NCBI RefSeq assembly: GCF_008274625.1
Contig: NZ_VTRU01000001.1
Location: 1,178,001-1,242,000 of the forward strand
Direction of reading: 5' to 3'
From: Chryseobacterium panacisoli
GTDB taxonomy: Bacteria > Bacteroidota > Bacteroidia > Flavobacteriales > Weeksellaceae
Length of the DNA: 64,000 nucleotides
The notes under the pieces are model-generated. The model did not search any database, was not told where the DNA came from, and worked only from the letters and a program-made list of their open reading frames with translations. The position numbers and the translations under genes are program-made. Shown here in pieces: positions 16,907 through 26,885 of the stretch; the stretch's first letter is position 1; each line of letters begins with the position of its first letter.

Positions 16907-18319
16907 TTATTGCCATCCTCCGCCTACAGAGCGGTAGAGAGCTGTTATGGCATTCAGTCTCTGGGCTTTCAGAGAGGCCAGTTCCAATTCTGCCTGAAGT
17001 TTATTTGATTGGGCAATGATCACTTCTACATAAGTTGCTGAATTATATTTAAATAATAAATCAGCCTTTTTCACTGCTTCACCGGATTTTACGGCCAGCC
17101 CTTCTGCAATTTTCTGCTGTTCTTCCAGTTTTTGAATTTGCACCAGTGCATCAGAAACTTCGGCTACCGCTTTTAAAACAGACTGTTTAAAGTTGATTTC
17201 CGCCTGATCAGCAACTACTTTAGACTGCTCATACTGCGTTTTCAACTGCTTTCCATTCAAAATAGGCTGTGCTACAGCTCCTGCCACCATTCCGAAAAGT
17301 GATCCCGGAACACTGAACCATTTGCTGATCTGGAAAGCATTTACACCGCCCTGTGCTGTGATATTCAGTGACGGATACATACTCATTTTGGCAACGTGAA
17401 TCGCTGCAGCGCTCTTTCTTACTTCAAGCTCAGCCGTTTTAATATCCGGTCTGTAGCTTAATAATTCTGAAGGAACTCCCGCTGCCATATGATCCGGAGA
17501 CTGCACATTATTCAGGCTTGCACTTCTTTCGATTTTTCCCGGCATAGAACCGGTTAACAGGCTCAAAGCATTTTCCTGAGTTGTCACAGAACTTTCAATC
17601 GCGGGAATTGATTTCAGAATCTGATCTTTTACAATTTCCTGCTGCTGTACTGCCAAAGCTGTTGTTAATCCCAGTTCCTGCTGTTTAGTCAGAAACTTCA
17701 ACGTATTATCAGCGTAAGCCAGATTTGATTTTGTAATTTCCAGCTGAGTATCCAGCATCAGCAGATTATAATATCCCTGCACTACAGCAGACACCACTTG
17801 TGTTTTTACCGCCTTTGCTGCTTCCTGTGTTTTGAGATATTCCGCCAAAGCCTGCTCTTTTCTCCCTTTGATCTTCCCCCAGATATCTGCTTCCCATGAA
17901 AAACTCAAGGAAGTTGTATAATCTTCCATATACCTTTTTCCCATAAACTGCCCGGCCATCATCCCGTTCATACTGTTGTCTGAAGGACGGTTGATATTCG
18001 CATTAGCTGAAGCACTGATCGTCGGAATATTTCCCCATTTACTCTGAGTATAAGCCAGTGACGCAAATTCTATCTGCTTTAAAGCCACCTGAAGATCATT
18101 ATTCTGTACCATCGCTTTATCAATCAAGCTTACCAGGACCGGATCTTTGAAAAAATCTTTGTAGCTGATCTTAGCAATATTTCCCTCCTGCCCTGCAACA
18201 ATACTGTCGCTTCTGAAAGCTTCAGGCATCTTTACTTCAGGCTGTTCATATTTCTGAACCTTACAGGAAATTGCCGTCCCCGAAATGAATGCGATATATG
18301 CTATATTTTTAATTTTCAT
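16907..18319 (-). CDS. RND efflux outer-membrane lipoprotein (OprM/TolC type)
   Basis: A 470-aa outer-membrane factor of the NodT family. A lipoprotein signal ends at GTAISC; two outer-membrane-efflux repeats follow, with long helical segments rich in Ala, Gln and Leu (for example YNLLMLDTQLEITKSNL and SYRPDIKTAELEVRKSAAAI). It forms the exit duct for the tripartite pump. The open frame extends to 18349, overlapping the pump gene, but the ATG at 18319 gives a normal signal peptide and is preferred. It ends 59 bases before the DUF2652 gene. Confidence 0.9.
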   Translation of the reverse strand: MKIKNIAYIAFISGTAISCKVQKYEQPEVKMPEAFRSDSIVAGQEGNIAKISYKDFFKDPVLVSLIDKAMVQNNDLQVALKQIEFASLAYTQSKWGNIPTISASANANINRPSDNSMNGMMAGQFMGKRYMEDYTTSLSFSWEADIWGKIKGRKEQALAEYLKTQEAAKAVKTQVVSAVVQGYYNLLMLDTQLEITKSNLAYADNTLKFLTKQQELGLTTALAVQQQEIVKDQILKSIPAIESSVTTQENALSLLTGSMPGKIERSASLNNVQSPDHMAAGVPSELLSYRPDIKTAELEVRKSAAAIHVAKMSMYPSLNITAQGGVNAFQISKWFSVPGSLFGMVAGAVAQPILNGKQLKTQYEQSKVVADQAEINFKQSVLKAVAEVSDALVQIQKLEEQQKIAEGLAVKSGEAVKKADLLFKYNSATYVEVIIAQSNKLQAELELASLKAQRLNAITALYRSVGGGWQ

Positions 18320-18336
18320 TTTTAAAATCATTTGAA

Positions 18337-21300
18337 TTAATATTCCCAATCTGCATCGGTTACTACTCTTCCGTTGATTCTCTCATGCAATGCCTGGAAT
18401 ACCACGAAAAGAACCGGAACCACAAAAATTCCTAAGATCGTTCCGAAAAGCATCCCTGAAATGGCGGCATATCCAATGGAATGATTACCCATTGCTGAAG
18501 GTCCTACTACAAAGATCAATGGAAGCAATCCGGTAATAAATGCCAGAGAGGTCATCAGAATAGGACGTAAACGTGCTTTTGCTCCTTCCACTGCAGAAGC
18601 AATAAGACTTTTCCCTGCTCTGCGTCTCTGAATAGCAAATTCCACAATCAGGATACCATTCTTCGCTAAAAGCCCAATCAACATGACGAGAGCAATCTGT
18701 ACATAAATATTGTTAGACAGCTCCGCGAATGTAATTCCTACAAATACTCCTGAAAGCCCCACCGGAATAGCGATCAATACGGCTAATGGAAGGATATAAC
18801 TTTCATATTGCGCTGATAAAAGGAAGAATACAAATACAATACATAACCCGAAAATCATGACAGACTGCGAGCTTGAACCTGCTTCTTCACGGCTCATCCC
18901 TTTATAGTCATAAGTATATCCCGGAGGAAGTACCTGCTTGCTCACCTCTTCAATCGCAGCCATCGCCTGCCCTGTACTGTATCCCGGAGCAGCCATTACC
19001 GTTAAGTTGGATGAATTGAATAGATTGAAACGGTCTACCACCTCAGCTCCCGTTACCTGCTTCAGGCTTACCAATGTATTGATAGGAACCATCTGGCCTA
19101 AATTATTTTTAACGAAGATTCCGTTCAGGGATTCTTTATCCTGTCTTGTTTCCGGAGTCGACTGTACCAAAACTCTGTAATACTTTCCGAATCTGTTGAA
19201 ATCCGAAGCCTGAATACTTCCGTAATATCCCTGCATTACTCCCAGTACCTCAGAAACATTTACTCCCAGCTGAGCCGATTTCACTTCATCTACAAGGACT
19301 TCAAACTGAGGATACGTAACATCAAAAGTGGTAAATGCAACCGCTACTTCCGGTCTCTGCATCAAAGCTCCCATCATCCCATAAGAGATATTTCCTAAAT
19401 TCTGAAGCTCTCCGTTGGTACGGTCCTGAAGCACAAGCTCCATACCACTCGTATTTCCGAAACCGTCTACCGTTGGTGTGTTGATCACAAGGAAATTAGC
19501 TCTTTTATCCTGGGAAAGCATCCCCTGGGTTTGTCCGATAATGTCATTGATATTATTCACAGCGCCTCTCTCGCCTCCTTTTTTTAATTTAACAAAAATA
19601 GAAGCTGCAGAAGATGACATGGAGCCACTGAAAAGGTTCAGTCCATCCACTGAAATGACCTTGTCCACAGCAGGATTTTTCATCAATAAGTCTTCCGTAT
19701 CGGAGACTACTTTTGAAGTTCTGTCCTTAGATGCTCCCGGAGCAAGATTTGCTGTTACAATAATAAAACTCTGGTCTTCATCCGGAATAAATCCTTTAGG
19801 TGTTGTCATAGACATCCAGCCGAACAATCCTCCGAAGGCCACAATGATGATCAGGGCCACCCATTTTCTTTTCAAAAGGAAGAGTACCGCTTTCCCATAT
19901 CGGAATGTCAGTTTATTAAAGCTGGCATTGAATCCTGCAAAGAAGCGGTCTTTGAAGTTCATTTTTTCATGTGTTCCCGGATGGTGTTGTTTCAAGAATA
20001 AAGCACATAATGCCGGGCTCAATGTTAATGCATTGATCGCTGAAATCACAATCGCAATCGCCAATGTTAAGGCAAACTGCTGGTAAAACAATCCTGTGGA
20101 ACCACTCATAAAGGCCACCGGAACGAATACCGCGGACATAATCAATGTAATAGAAACAATTGCTCCCGTAATCTCACTCATCGCCGACATCGTAGCAGCT
20201 CTCGGATTCAGTTTTTTATGTTCCATCTTGGCATGAACGGCTTCCACCACTACAATGGCATCATCCACAACAATACCAATCGCCAATACCAAAGCAAACA
20301 AGGTCAGGATATTAATCGAGAATCCAAAAACCTTCATAAAGAAGAACGTTCCTACAATAGATACCGGAACTGCAATCGCCGGAATTAAGGTAGAACGGAA
20401 ATCCTGAAGGAAGATATACACCACAATAAATACCAGGATAAATGCTTCTATCAAAGTATGAATCACCTGTTCTATAGACTGATCCAATGCTTCTTTTGTC
20501 GCGTATGGAATTTCATAATCCATTCCGGCAGGGAAGGATTTTTCCAGTTCTTTCATTCTTTCCTGAAGAGCGATCTGCACTTCATTCGCATTAGATCCCG
20601 CCATCTGGAAGATCGCCATCGTTACGGAAGCCTTTTTATTATAATTGGAAGAAACCGTATAACTGTACGCTCCGAATTCTACTTTGGCAATGTCTTTTAA
20701 TTTTAAAACAGAACCGTCATTCAATGCTTTGATGGTGATATTTTCATATTGCTCAGGCTCTGTAAATTTGCCTTTGTACCGAAGAACATATTCCATCACT
20801 TCTTTACTTCTCTCTCCTAATCTTCCGGGTGCTGCTTCAAGGTTTTGAGTCTGAATAGCACGGGAAACATCGGATGGGGTAAGGTTGTATGAGGTCAGTT
20901 TATTCGGATCCAGCCAGATACGCATGGAGTAATCTTTATTTCCATATACCATTGCATCTCCTACCCCTTTTACTCTTTTCAGCTCTGGAACGATGTTGAT
21001 TTTCGCATAGTTTTCAAGGAAAAGATCGTTCATCTTTCCATCCTTACTGGTCAGGGAAACCATCGCAATCATACTGTTCTGTCTTTTCACCGTGGTGATT
21101 CCTGCCTGAATAACTTCTGCAGGAAGCTGATTGGTTACCTGCGCTACCCTGTTCTGCACGTTAATCGCCGCCTGATCAGGATCTGTTCCAAGTTTAAAAA
21201 TAACAGTAATGCTTAATGTTCCGTCATTACTTGCTGTAGAAGTAATGTAATCCATATTTTCTACCCCGTTGATTGCATTTTCCAAGGGTGGAGCTACCGA

Positions 21301-21477
21301 TCTGGCGATTGTTTCAGCATTGGCTCCCGGATAAGCGGCCGTTACCATAACGGTAGGCGGTGCAATGTCCGGAAATTTGGTAATCGGAAGGCTTACCATC
21401 CCGACAATCCCCAGTATAACAAGCAATACGGAAATAACCGTTGCCAGTACGGGTCTTTTTATAATTTTCTTTAACAT
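18337..21477 (-). CDS. RND multidrug efflux pump, HAE1 family
   Basis: A 1046-aa AcrB/MexB-like inner-membrane pump with 12 transmembrane helices and two large periplasmic loops. The proton-relay pair is Asp405-Asp406 in GIVVDDAIVVVEAVH, and the matching Lys lies in LLAKNGILIVEFA. FIPDEDQSF opens the second half as in other HAE1 pumps. It exports hydrophobic drugs, bile salts or dyes by proton antiport together with the membrane-fusion protein (9-base gap) and the outer-membrane factor. Drug range is not predictable. Confidence 0.94.
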   Translation of the reverse strand: MLKKIIKRPVLATVISVLLVILGIVGMVSLPITKFPDIAPPTVMVTAAYPGANAETIARSVAPPLENAINGVENMDYITSTASNDGTLSITVIFKLGTDPDQAAINVQNRVAQVTNQLPAEVIQAGITTVKRQNSMIAMVSLTSKDGKMNDLFLENYAKINIVPELKRVKGVGDAMVYGNKDYSMRIWLDPNKLTSYNLTPSDVSRAIQTQNLEAAPGRLGERSKEVMEYVLRYKGKFTEPEQYENITIKALNDGSVLKLKDIAKVEFGAYSYTVSSNYNKKASVTMAIFQMAGSNANEVQIALQERMKELEKSFPAGMDYEIPYATKEALDQSIEQVIHTLIEAFILVFIVVYIFLQDFRSTLIPAIAVPVSIVGTFFFMKVFGFSINILTLFALVLAIGIVVDDAIVVVEAVHAKMEHKKLNPRAATMSAMSEITGAIVSITLIMSAVFVPVAFMSGSTGLFYQQFALTLAIAIVISAINALTLSPALCALFLKQHHPGTHEKMNFKDRFFAGFNASFNKLTFRYGKAVLFLLKRKWVALIIIVAFGGLFGWMSMTTPKGFIPDEDQSFIIVTANLAPGASKDRTSKVVSDTEDLLMKNPAVDKVISVDGLNLFSGSMSSSAASIFVKLKKGGERGAVNNINDIIGQTQGMLSQDKRANFLVINTPTVDGFGNTSGMELVLQDRTNGELQNLGNISYGMMGALMQRPEVAVAFTTFDVTYPQFEVLVDEVKSAQLGVNVSEVLGVMQGYYGSIQASDFNRFGKYYRVLVQSTPETRQDKESLNGIFVKNNLGQMVPINTLVSLKQVTGAEVVDRFNLFNSSNLTVMAAPGYSTGQAMAAIEEVSKQVLPPGYTYDYKGMSREEAGSSSQSVMIFGLCIVFVFFLLSAQYESYILPLAVLIAIPVGLSGVFVGITFAELSNNIYVQIALVMLIGLLAKNGILIVEFAIQRRRAGKSLIASAVEGAKARLRPILMTSLAFITGLLPLIFVVGPSAMGNHSIGYAAISGMLFGTILGIFVVPVLFVVFQALHERINGRVVTDADWEY

Positions 21478-21486
21478 GATTTCTTC

Positions 21487-22632
21487 TTACGATTTTTTCT
21501 GTTGAGCATTTTTCTTTTGTGCCACTACAGGAGTTCCCGGCTGCAATCTGTCAAAACCACTGGTGATATATTCATCTCCTGCCTTAAGTCCTTTGGCTAC
21601 AATGAAGTTATCGCCGGCTTTTCCATTCACTTCAATCGGAAGCATTGCTGCTTTCCCGCCCTGAATTGTAAACACAAACACTTTATCCTGAATGGTTCTG
21701 GTAGAAGCAATAGGAAGTAAAATAACATTGCTGTAGAACTGATCCAGTACAACTTTACCGGTATTTCCGCTTCTTAAAAGATTGTTCGGATTGTTGAATT
21801 TTGCTCTTAATGTAATAGATCCGGTAGTTTTATTAAACTGTCCTTCTACGGCATCAATTTTTCCTTTTTCAGCATATTGCTCACCGCCGGAAAGAAGTAA
21901 TGATACTGCCGGAGTGTTTCTGATCACTTCATCAATACTGCTTCCTGTATATTGTTTCTGGAAATTATTAAAATCATTTTCACTCAAACTGAAATAGGTA
22001 TATATCTGATGAATGTCTGACAATAAGGTAATTGGTTCCTGATTCCCCGGGGTCATCAAGCTTCCCAAACGGTAATTAAATCTCCCGATAAATCCGCTTA
22101 CCGGAGCTTTGATGGTAGAGAAATTAAGATTGATTTTAGCCGATTCAATAGTGGACGTAGATTGGCTTACAGCTCCTCTTGCTCCATTGTAAGCTGCTTC
22201 AGCTTCTTTCACCTGAATTTCTGAAACCATTTTGTTTCTGAACAGTTCTTTTTTCCTGTCCAGATCTATTTTAGAAGTTGAAAGTGTAGCCTGAGCGGTG
22301 ATCAAAGCTGCCTGAGCACTTTTCAGCTGCTCGCGGAAAACCTGATCTTCAATTTTGAACAGGGGCTGCCCTGCTCTCACAAAGTCTCCTTCATCTACAT
22401 AAATTTTGCTTAAATATCCTGTTACCTGAGGTCTGATTTCCACATTGGAAACTCCTTCGATAGATGCTGCATATTCTCTGGAAACAGAAGCGTCTCCCTG
22501 GGTCACTTTTGCAACAGGCAATTCCGGCGCCTGCTGCTGATAACCTTGGTTTTGATTACCTTTCCCACACCCTGCCAAAACGATCAGCGAAAGGAAAAGA
22601 AGGGTTGATTTTTGAATAAAAAATCTTTGCAT
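21487..22632 (-). CDS. RND efflux periplasmic adaptor (membrane fusion protein)
   Basis: A 381-aa HlyD/AcrA-type adaptor. Lipoprotein signal with lipobox LAGC (Cys22), then a Gln-rich linker; biotinyl-lipoyl-like halves flank a helical hairpin (QPLFKIEDQVFREQLKSAQA to NLNFSTIKAPVSGFIGRFNY), followed by beta-barrel and membrane-proximal domains. It links the pump to the outer-membrane channel. It is the first gene of the efflux operon; the AraC regulator gene lies 218 bases upstream on the same strand. The C-terminus is Lys/Gln-rich. Confidence 0.92.
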   Translation of the reverse strand: MQRFFIQKSTLLFLSLIVLAGCGKGNQNQGYQQQAPELPVAKVTQGDASVSREYAASIEGVSNVEIRPQVTGYLSKIYVDEGDFVRAGQPLFKIEDQVFREQLKSAQAALITAQATLSTSKIDLDRKKELFRNKMVSEIQVKEAEAAYNGARGAVSQSTSTIESAKINLNFSTIKAPVSGFIGRFNYRLGSLMTPGNQEPITLLSDIHQIYTYFSLSENDFNNFQKQYTGSSIDEVIRNTPAVSLLLSGGEQYAEKGKIDAVEGQFNKTTGSITLRAKFNNPNNLLRSGNTGKVVLDQFYSNVILLPIASTRTIQDKVFVFTIQGGKAAMLPIEVNGKAGDNFIVAKGLKAGDEYITSGFDRLQPGTPVVAQKKNAQQKKS

Positions 22633-22850
22633 AACAATAGTCCTTTAAAATTTTCCGGACAAAAATCGAACGAAAAAAATTCAATAGGATTATTCAAAAA
22701 ACCCCTTGTTTTGTCAAAAAGACTCCTTATTTTAAAAAACATGAGAAATATCATTCATAGACAATATGAATGATACTATTTGTTATTTTTAATTGAAATT
22801 ATAGTTGAAATTTGGTAAAAAGACGTCTTAAAAACATAAATAATTGATTA

Positions 22851-23765
22851 TCAATACAAATCATCTTTTCTGTATTCCAAAGGAGATCTTCCCACATGTT
22901 TTTTGAAAAACTTACTGAAAGACGCCTGATCGGAAAACTTTAATTGAGATGCCACTTCTGCAATATTCAGGTTAGGGTTTCTTAACAGTAATCTGGCTTC
23001 TACCGCTAAAACCTGATGAATAATATCTCTTGGAGATTTAAAGACTGTTTTATTGATGACCTTTGTAAGGTATTTGCGGCTGATAAAAAGCTTATCGGCA
23101 TAGAACTGTACATTATGTTCCTCTTTGAAATGCCCCTGAACCAGCTTAAAGAAACTGGTTGTCAGCTCATCCTCTCTATTGGTTACCTGATGAGGTTTTT
23201 CTGTTTTTTTGAAGTGATTATCAATTTCATAGATCACCAGAGAGAAGTGGTGCCAGATCATTTCATTAAAATAATAATTATCTTTTTCCTTATCATTCAA
23301 CACCTTAAGTTCATCAAGATGGAAATCCAGTTTTCTATATACCTCCGATTCATTTCTGATGATATGAGTAGGATCTGATGAAAGGCTCTTCAGAACATTG
23401 TTTGATTTATAATTAAACCCCGCATCAGAAATAAAATTCAGTGAGAAGAAAATATACTTGGCATCATAGTCTTCAGTAATCTCATCCAGCCAAAAGGTTT
23501 CTAACATCGGACAAAAAACAATATCCCCTTTGGAGACTTCATAACTCTTATCATCCAACCTGAATGTGACCCCGCCTTTCTTTATCATAAAAATGCAGAA
23601 ATAATCTGAGCGGTAAGGAATATTCGGCTGTATGATATAATTGGCCTTATCAATTTCCATCACCACAAACTCCTTGATTCTAAGATCAAATTCCACCTGC
23701 TGTAATACCTCATCAAAAGCTAACTGCGAAACAAAATCTGATGTTGGCCGGGATTTTTTAGACAT
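22851..23765 (-). CDS. AraC family transcriptional regulator
   Basis: A 304-aa regulator with an N-terminal cupin-like sensing domain (about residues 40-150, VTFRLDDKSYEVSKGDIVF) and a C-terminal double HTH of AraC type (FISRKYLTKVINKTVFKSPR, then IAEVASQLKFSDQASFSKFF and the family end GRSPLEYRK). The ATG at 23765 (MSKKSRPTSDF) is preferred over the longer frame starting at 23831, whose extra residues look like translated promoter. Its position directly upstream of the RND operon suggests that it controls efflux; the inducer is unknown. Confidence 0.88.
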   Translation of the reverse strand: MSKKSRPTSDFVSQLAFDEVLQQVEFDLRIKEFVVMEIDKANYIIQPNIPYRSDYFCIFMIKKGGVTFRLDDKSYEVSKGDIVFCPMLETFWLDEITEDYDAKYIFFSLNFISDAGFNYKSNNVLKSLSSDPTHIIRNESEVYRKLDFHLDELKVLNDKEKDNYYFNEMIWHHFSLVIYEIDNHFKKTEKPHQVTNREDELTTSFFKLVQGHFKEEHNVQFYADKLFISRKYLTKVINKTVFKSPRDIIHQVLAVEARLLLRNPNLNIAEVASQLKFSDQASFSKFFKKHVGRSPLEYRKDDLY

Positions 23766-23866
23766 TGGAAAGAAAATTAAGCACGAAGATAGTTGAAAAA
23801 GGAAAAAGAGCCAAGAAGTAAAGAGAGCCAAGAAGGCAATAATCGAATTATACTTTTTATTGCTGC

Positions 23867-24613
23867 CTAAACATCAATCAGCAATTCCTTATCATATCCG
23901 TTGTATTTTTCATCGATATAACCGTGAGGATTACAGATGACCTCTGTTTCTTCAATTTTATATCTGCATGGAGTGTGAATATGCCCATGAATCCAATACA
24001 GCGGTTTATATTCTGTGATTAAGTGTTCCAGATCGGAAACATAAGCAGATGTTACCGGATCTTCCATATAATGCTCAGGAACAGATTGTATACTGGGTGC
24101 ATGATGGGTAATGACTATATTTTTTAAACCTTTTGAAGTTTCAAGACTTTCTTTTAACCATTCTTTTGAAAACTGATGGATTTTGAAGGTATCCAATGTT
24201 CTCATTTTCGAATAGGAAGGATCTCTTCTGATCATTTTATAGTCATTCATTTTGGCCTGACAAAGCATTCCGTACTGAACCGGATTCCCAAAGATGGAAA
24301 AATCCGTCCATAAAGTAGCCCCATGAAAACGAATACCGTCAATATCAACAAATGAATTTTCAAGTACAACTACATTGGAATTCAGCGCTGCTTCTTTAAT
24401 CCTGTTAAGGGTTTTTGGATAGGAGCCTTTGTAATATTCATGATTCCCCAAAACATAAATTACAGGTTTATTGGGAATTGCTTCTTTAATCCATTCAATT
24501 CCTTTGGTTCCCAAATTGATATCCCCTGCCAAAACAACAATATCAGAATGATCAAAACATAATTCCGTACTTCCAAATTCCCGGTGAAGATCGCTGATGA
24601 TCTGTATTTTCAT
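23867..24613 (-). CDS. Metallophosphoesterase
   Basis: A 248-aa calcineurin-like phosphoesterase. All metal motifs are visible: ISDLHREF (D-x-H), VVLAGDINLG (G-D), YVLGNHEYYKG (G-N-H-E), VITHHAP (H) and WIHGHIHTP (G-H-x-H). Two divalent metals normally sit between them. Similar single-domain bacterial proteins hydrolyse cyclic nucleotides, nucleotides or phosphoproteins; the substrate is unclear. The ATG at 24613 is chosen because the first metal motif normally lies within about 12 residues of the start. Monocistronic or weakly linked to the MFS gene 110 bases upstream. Confidence 0.88.
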   Translation of the reverse strand: MKIQIISDLHREFGSTELCFDHSDIVVLAGDINLGTKGIEWIKEAIPNKPVIYVLGNHEYYKGSYPKTLNRIKEAALNSNVVVLENSFVDIDGIRFHGATLWTDFSIFGNPVQYGMLCQAKMNDYKMIRRDPSYSKMRTLDTFKIHQFSKEWLKESLETSKGLKNIVITHHAPSIQSVPEHYMEDPVTSAYVSDLEHLITEYKPLYWIHGHIHTPCRYKIEETEVICNPHGYIDEKYNGYDKELLIDV

Positions 24614-24723
24614 GATGTATCCTAAAAAACAAAGGTAATGAAGTGAGCCGGAAAGACAAAAAAAGAACCGATACCTAAGCACCGATTCTTCCATCATATA
24701 GTTTGTATATCTTATGCCGCCTG

Positions 24724-26112
24724 CTATGAAACAGCCACTTTTGCCTGCTTCACTTTTAGGCTTTTCAATATAAAATAAAACAACATTCCGAGCGCCAAAA
24801 GAGCATAACTGATTAAAACAATCAGATTCAGACTTCCTACTGAAAATTCTGAAGGAAAGATCTGGCTCATTAAAGTCATGAATGACAATCCAATCCCGGC
24901 TCCCAAAAAGTAACTTGTAGAACTCAAACTTGATGCCAATCCGTAATTTGAGGGTTCAACATCCTGGATTCCCATCACCGAAAGTGCGGTAAAACAAAAT
25001 GTCATTCCTACTCCCGAAATACATGCCGCCCCCAATAAAACTACAGCTAACGGATGCCCGGTAAAAACTGAGATCAACAATGACAACCCACCCATCAGCA
25101 TAAATAGCCATCCTAAAACACCCATTTGAGATGAACTCAGACGTTTTGAGACATGCGGCAGAATAAATTTAGCCGTCAAAGCAGAAATGATGCTGAACGG
25201 AACAAGCATTAACCCTGCAGAAGCAGCGCTATAACCCATATCTTTCTGAAGCATCAGTGAAATCAGGAATAAAAACCCGATAAAAAATGCTCCCAACGTA
25301 AAGAATACCGCATTGGAAACCACTAAAGATTTGTATTTGAATAATTTTAAATCAACCAAAGGTTCTGCAACAGATTTCAGTCGGTAATAGACCATAACAA
25401 GCAGCAATATTGCCAGAATCAAAGAGCCTACGACCATGAACGGCTGTTCTTTAATATGGACTAATTCATGAGTACCGTAAGTAAGACTTAAAAGGCCAAG
25501 CACCATTAATACTCCGGAAACCATATCTGTTTTCTGTGCCGTTTCATTTTTCTCATCTGCAGGCAGATAGTAGTAGGACAGCACAAGTGTTACCAGAAGA
25601 ATAGGTACATTAATCAGGAAAACCCAGTGCCAGCTCAGGTAAGTACTGATAATTCCTCCTACCGAAAGGCCGCTTCCTGAACCGATAGCGGCAAATGAAC
25701 TGAAAATTCCGATCGCATGGTTTCTCTCCTGTTCTCCCCTGAACGTATTGGTCACAATGGATAACGCAGACGGCATCACCAGCGCAGCTCCTAATCCCTG
25801 TAAAGCACGGAAAACAGCCAACACCTCAAAACTTTGTGATAATCCTGCCCCTAATGAAGTCAGCATAAAAATCAGCGCTCCGAGCAAGAACATTTTCTTT
25901 CTTCCAATCTGATCTGAAAGCTTTCCACCAATGATCAGAAATCCGCCAAAAAACAGTACATAAAGCGTCTGAAGCCATTGAACGGTCTCTGCTCCAATCT
26001 GAAACTGCTGCTGAATAGAAGGAATTGTTAAATTAATAATGGCAATATCCAAAGCCTCCACAAATGTTCCTACCGATGCTAAAATTAATATTACATTCTT
26101 CCTTGTACCCAT
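24724..26112 (-). CDS. MFS drug exporter, DHA2 (EmrB/QacA) type
   Basis: A 462-aa inner-membrane transporter with 14 predicted helices. The loop 2-3 motif is GGKLSDQIGRKKMFLLGAL, and motif C of antiporters is visible as GSGLSVGGIIS in helix 5. The first helix carries the DHA2 signature VEALDIAIINLTIPSI. It probably exports toxic compounds by proton antiport. It is divergent from an Lrp/AsnC-type regulator (143-base shared intergenic region), which may control it. Confidence 0.9.
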   Translation of the reverse strand: MGTRKNVILILASVGTFVEALDIAIINLTIPSIQQQFQIGAETVQWLQTLYVLFFGGFLIIGGKLSDQIGRKKMFLLGALIFMLTSLGAGLSQSFEVLAVFRALQGLGAALVMPSALSIVTNTFRGEQERNHAIGIFSSFAAIGSGSGLSVGGIISTYLSWHWVFLINVPILLVTLVLSYYYLPADEKNETAQKTDMVSGVLMVLGLLSLTYGTHELVHIKEQPFMVVGSLILAILLLVMVYYRLKSVAEPLVDLKLFKYKSLVVSNAVFFTLGAFFIGFLFLISLMLQKDMGYSAASAGLMLVPFSIISALTAKFILPHVSKRLSSSQMGVLGWLFMLMGGLSLLISVFTGHPLAVVLLGAACISGVGMTFCFTALSVMGIQDVEPSNYGLASSLSSTSYFLGAGIGLSFMTLMSQIFPSEFSVGSLNLIVLISYALLALGMLFYFILKSLKVKQAKVAVS

Positions 26113-26255
26113 ATTTCAAATTTACTGCAAAATTAAAATTTACAGAACGTATTTAAAAATTTAACCTTAAATTTGGAACAATATTAAATATATAAAATAT
26201 TTAAAAGAACAAATCTACTGATATACTAAATAGTACCTTATAAAAACAGAACAAA

Positions 26256-26726
26256 ATGGCAACTGAAAATTATATCCCCGACGAAAAAGATTTATCAATC
26301 CTGCGTCTTCTTCAGAAAGATGCCAAGATGAGTGTGCGTGACATTTCAGCAAGAATCAATTTAAGTCCTACCCCAACGCATGAACGCATCAAGCGCATGG
26401 AAAAACAAGGAATTATTAAAGAATATACAGCTGTTGTAGACCGTAAAAAAGTCAATAAGGGAATGATGGTTATCTGTATGATCGCCCTGAGTGTTCACAA
26501 TAAAAAAACGGCAGGAAAATTCATTGAGGAAGTCAGCAAACTAAAGGAAGTCGTGGAGTTTTATAATATCAGCGGGGATTTTGATTTTATGCTGAAGATC
26601 CTTGCTCCCAACATGGATGAGTTCCATGAGTTTTTTGTGAGCAAATTATCAGAAATTGAAGGAATTGGCCAGACCAAGAGTATTTTTGTGATGAACAGCA
26701 TCAAGGAAAGTGTCCAGATTGTTTAG
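26256..26726 (+). CDS. Lrp/AsnC family transcriptional regulator
   Basis: A 156-aa regulator with an N-terminal winged HTH (LSILRLLQKDAKMSVRDISA, then LSPTPTHERIKRME) and a C-terminal RAM/ACT-like ligand-binding domain (VICMIALSVHN to IFVMNSIKES). Members sense amino acids or related small molecules and form octamers. The gene is divergent from the MFS exporter, so local regulation of that exporter and autoregulation are likely. The shared region is AT-rich with A/T runs of the kind Lrp proteins bind, but no exact operator was defined. Confidence 0.92.
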   Translation: MATENYIPDEKDLSILRLLQKDAKMSVRDISARINLSPTPTHERIKRMEKQGIIKEYTAVVDRKKVNKGMMVICMIALSVHNKKTAGKFIEEVSKLKEVVEFYNISGDFDFMLKILAPNMDEFHEFFVSKLSEIEGIGQTKSIFVMNSIKESVQIV

Positions 26727-26744
26727 TAAATTTTGTCTCAAATG

Positions 26745-26825
26745 TGTCATTCTGAACGAAATGAAAAGTAGTGAAGAATCTCATGCATCGAATATCAATA
26801 AAATTCTTCCTTCGTCAGAATGACA
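26745..26825. repeat. Palindromic intergenic repeat, second type
   Basis: Outer arms TGTCATTCTGAACGAA (26745-26760) and TTCGTCAGAATGACA (26811-26825), with inner GAAGAATC and AAATTCTTCC also complementary. This CATTCTGA...TCAGAATG type is different from the element at 104-168, although both contain GTCATTC. It separates the Lrp gene from the convergent secreted protein and may fold as a long hairpin. Confidence 0.75.
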
Positions 26826-26885
26826 GAGATCAAATGAGTTGACTTTTAAGACAATATTATTGAGACAGGTTATGCTGCCTTTTGT

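Noticed and set aside
19478..20086. 202-codon plus-strand frame inside the RND pump gene
   Set aside because: Antisense shadow of the pump's central part; no motif and no promoter.
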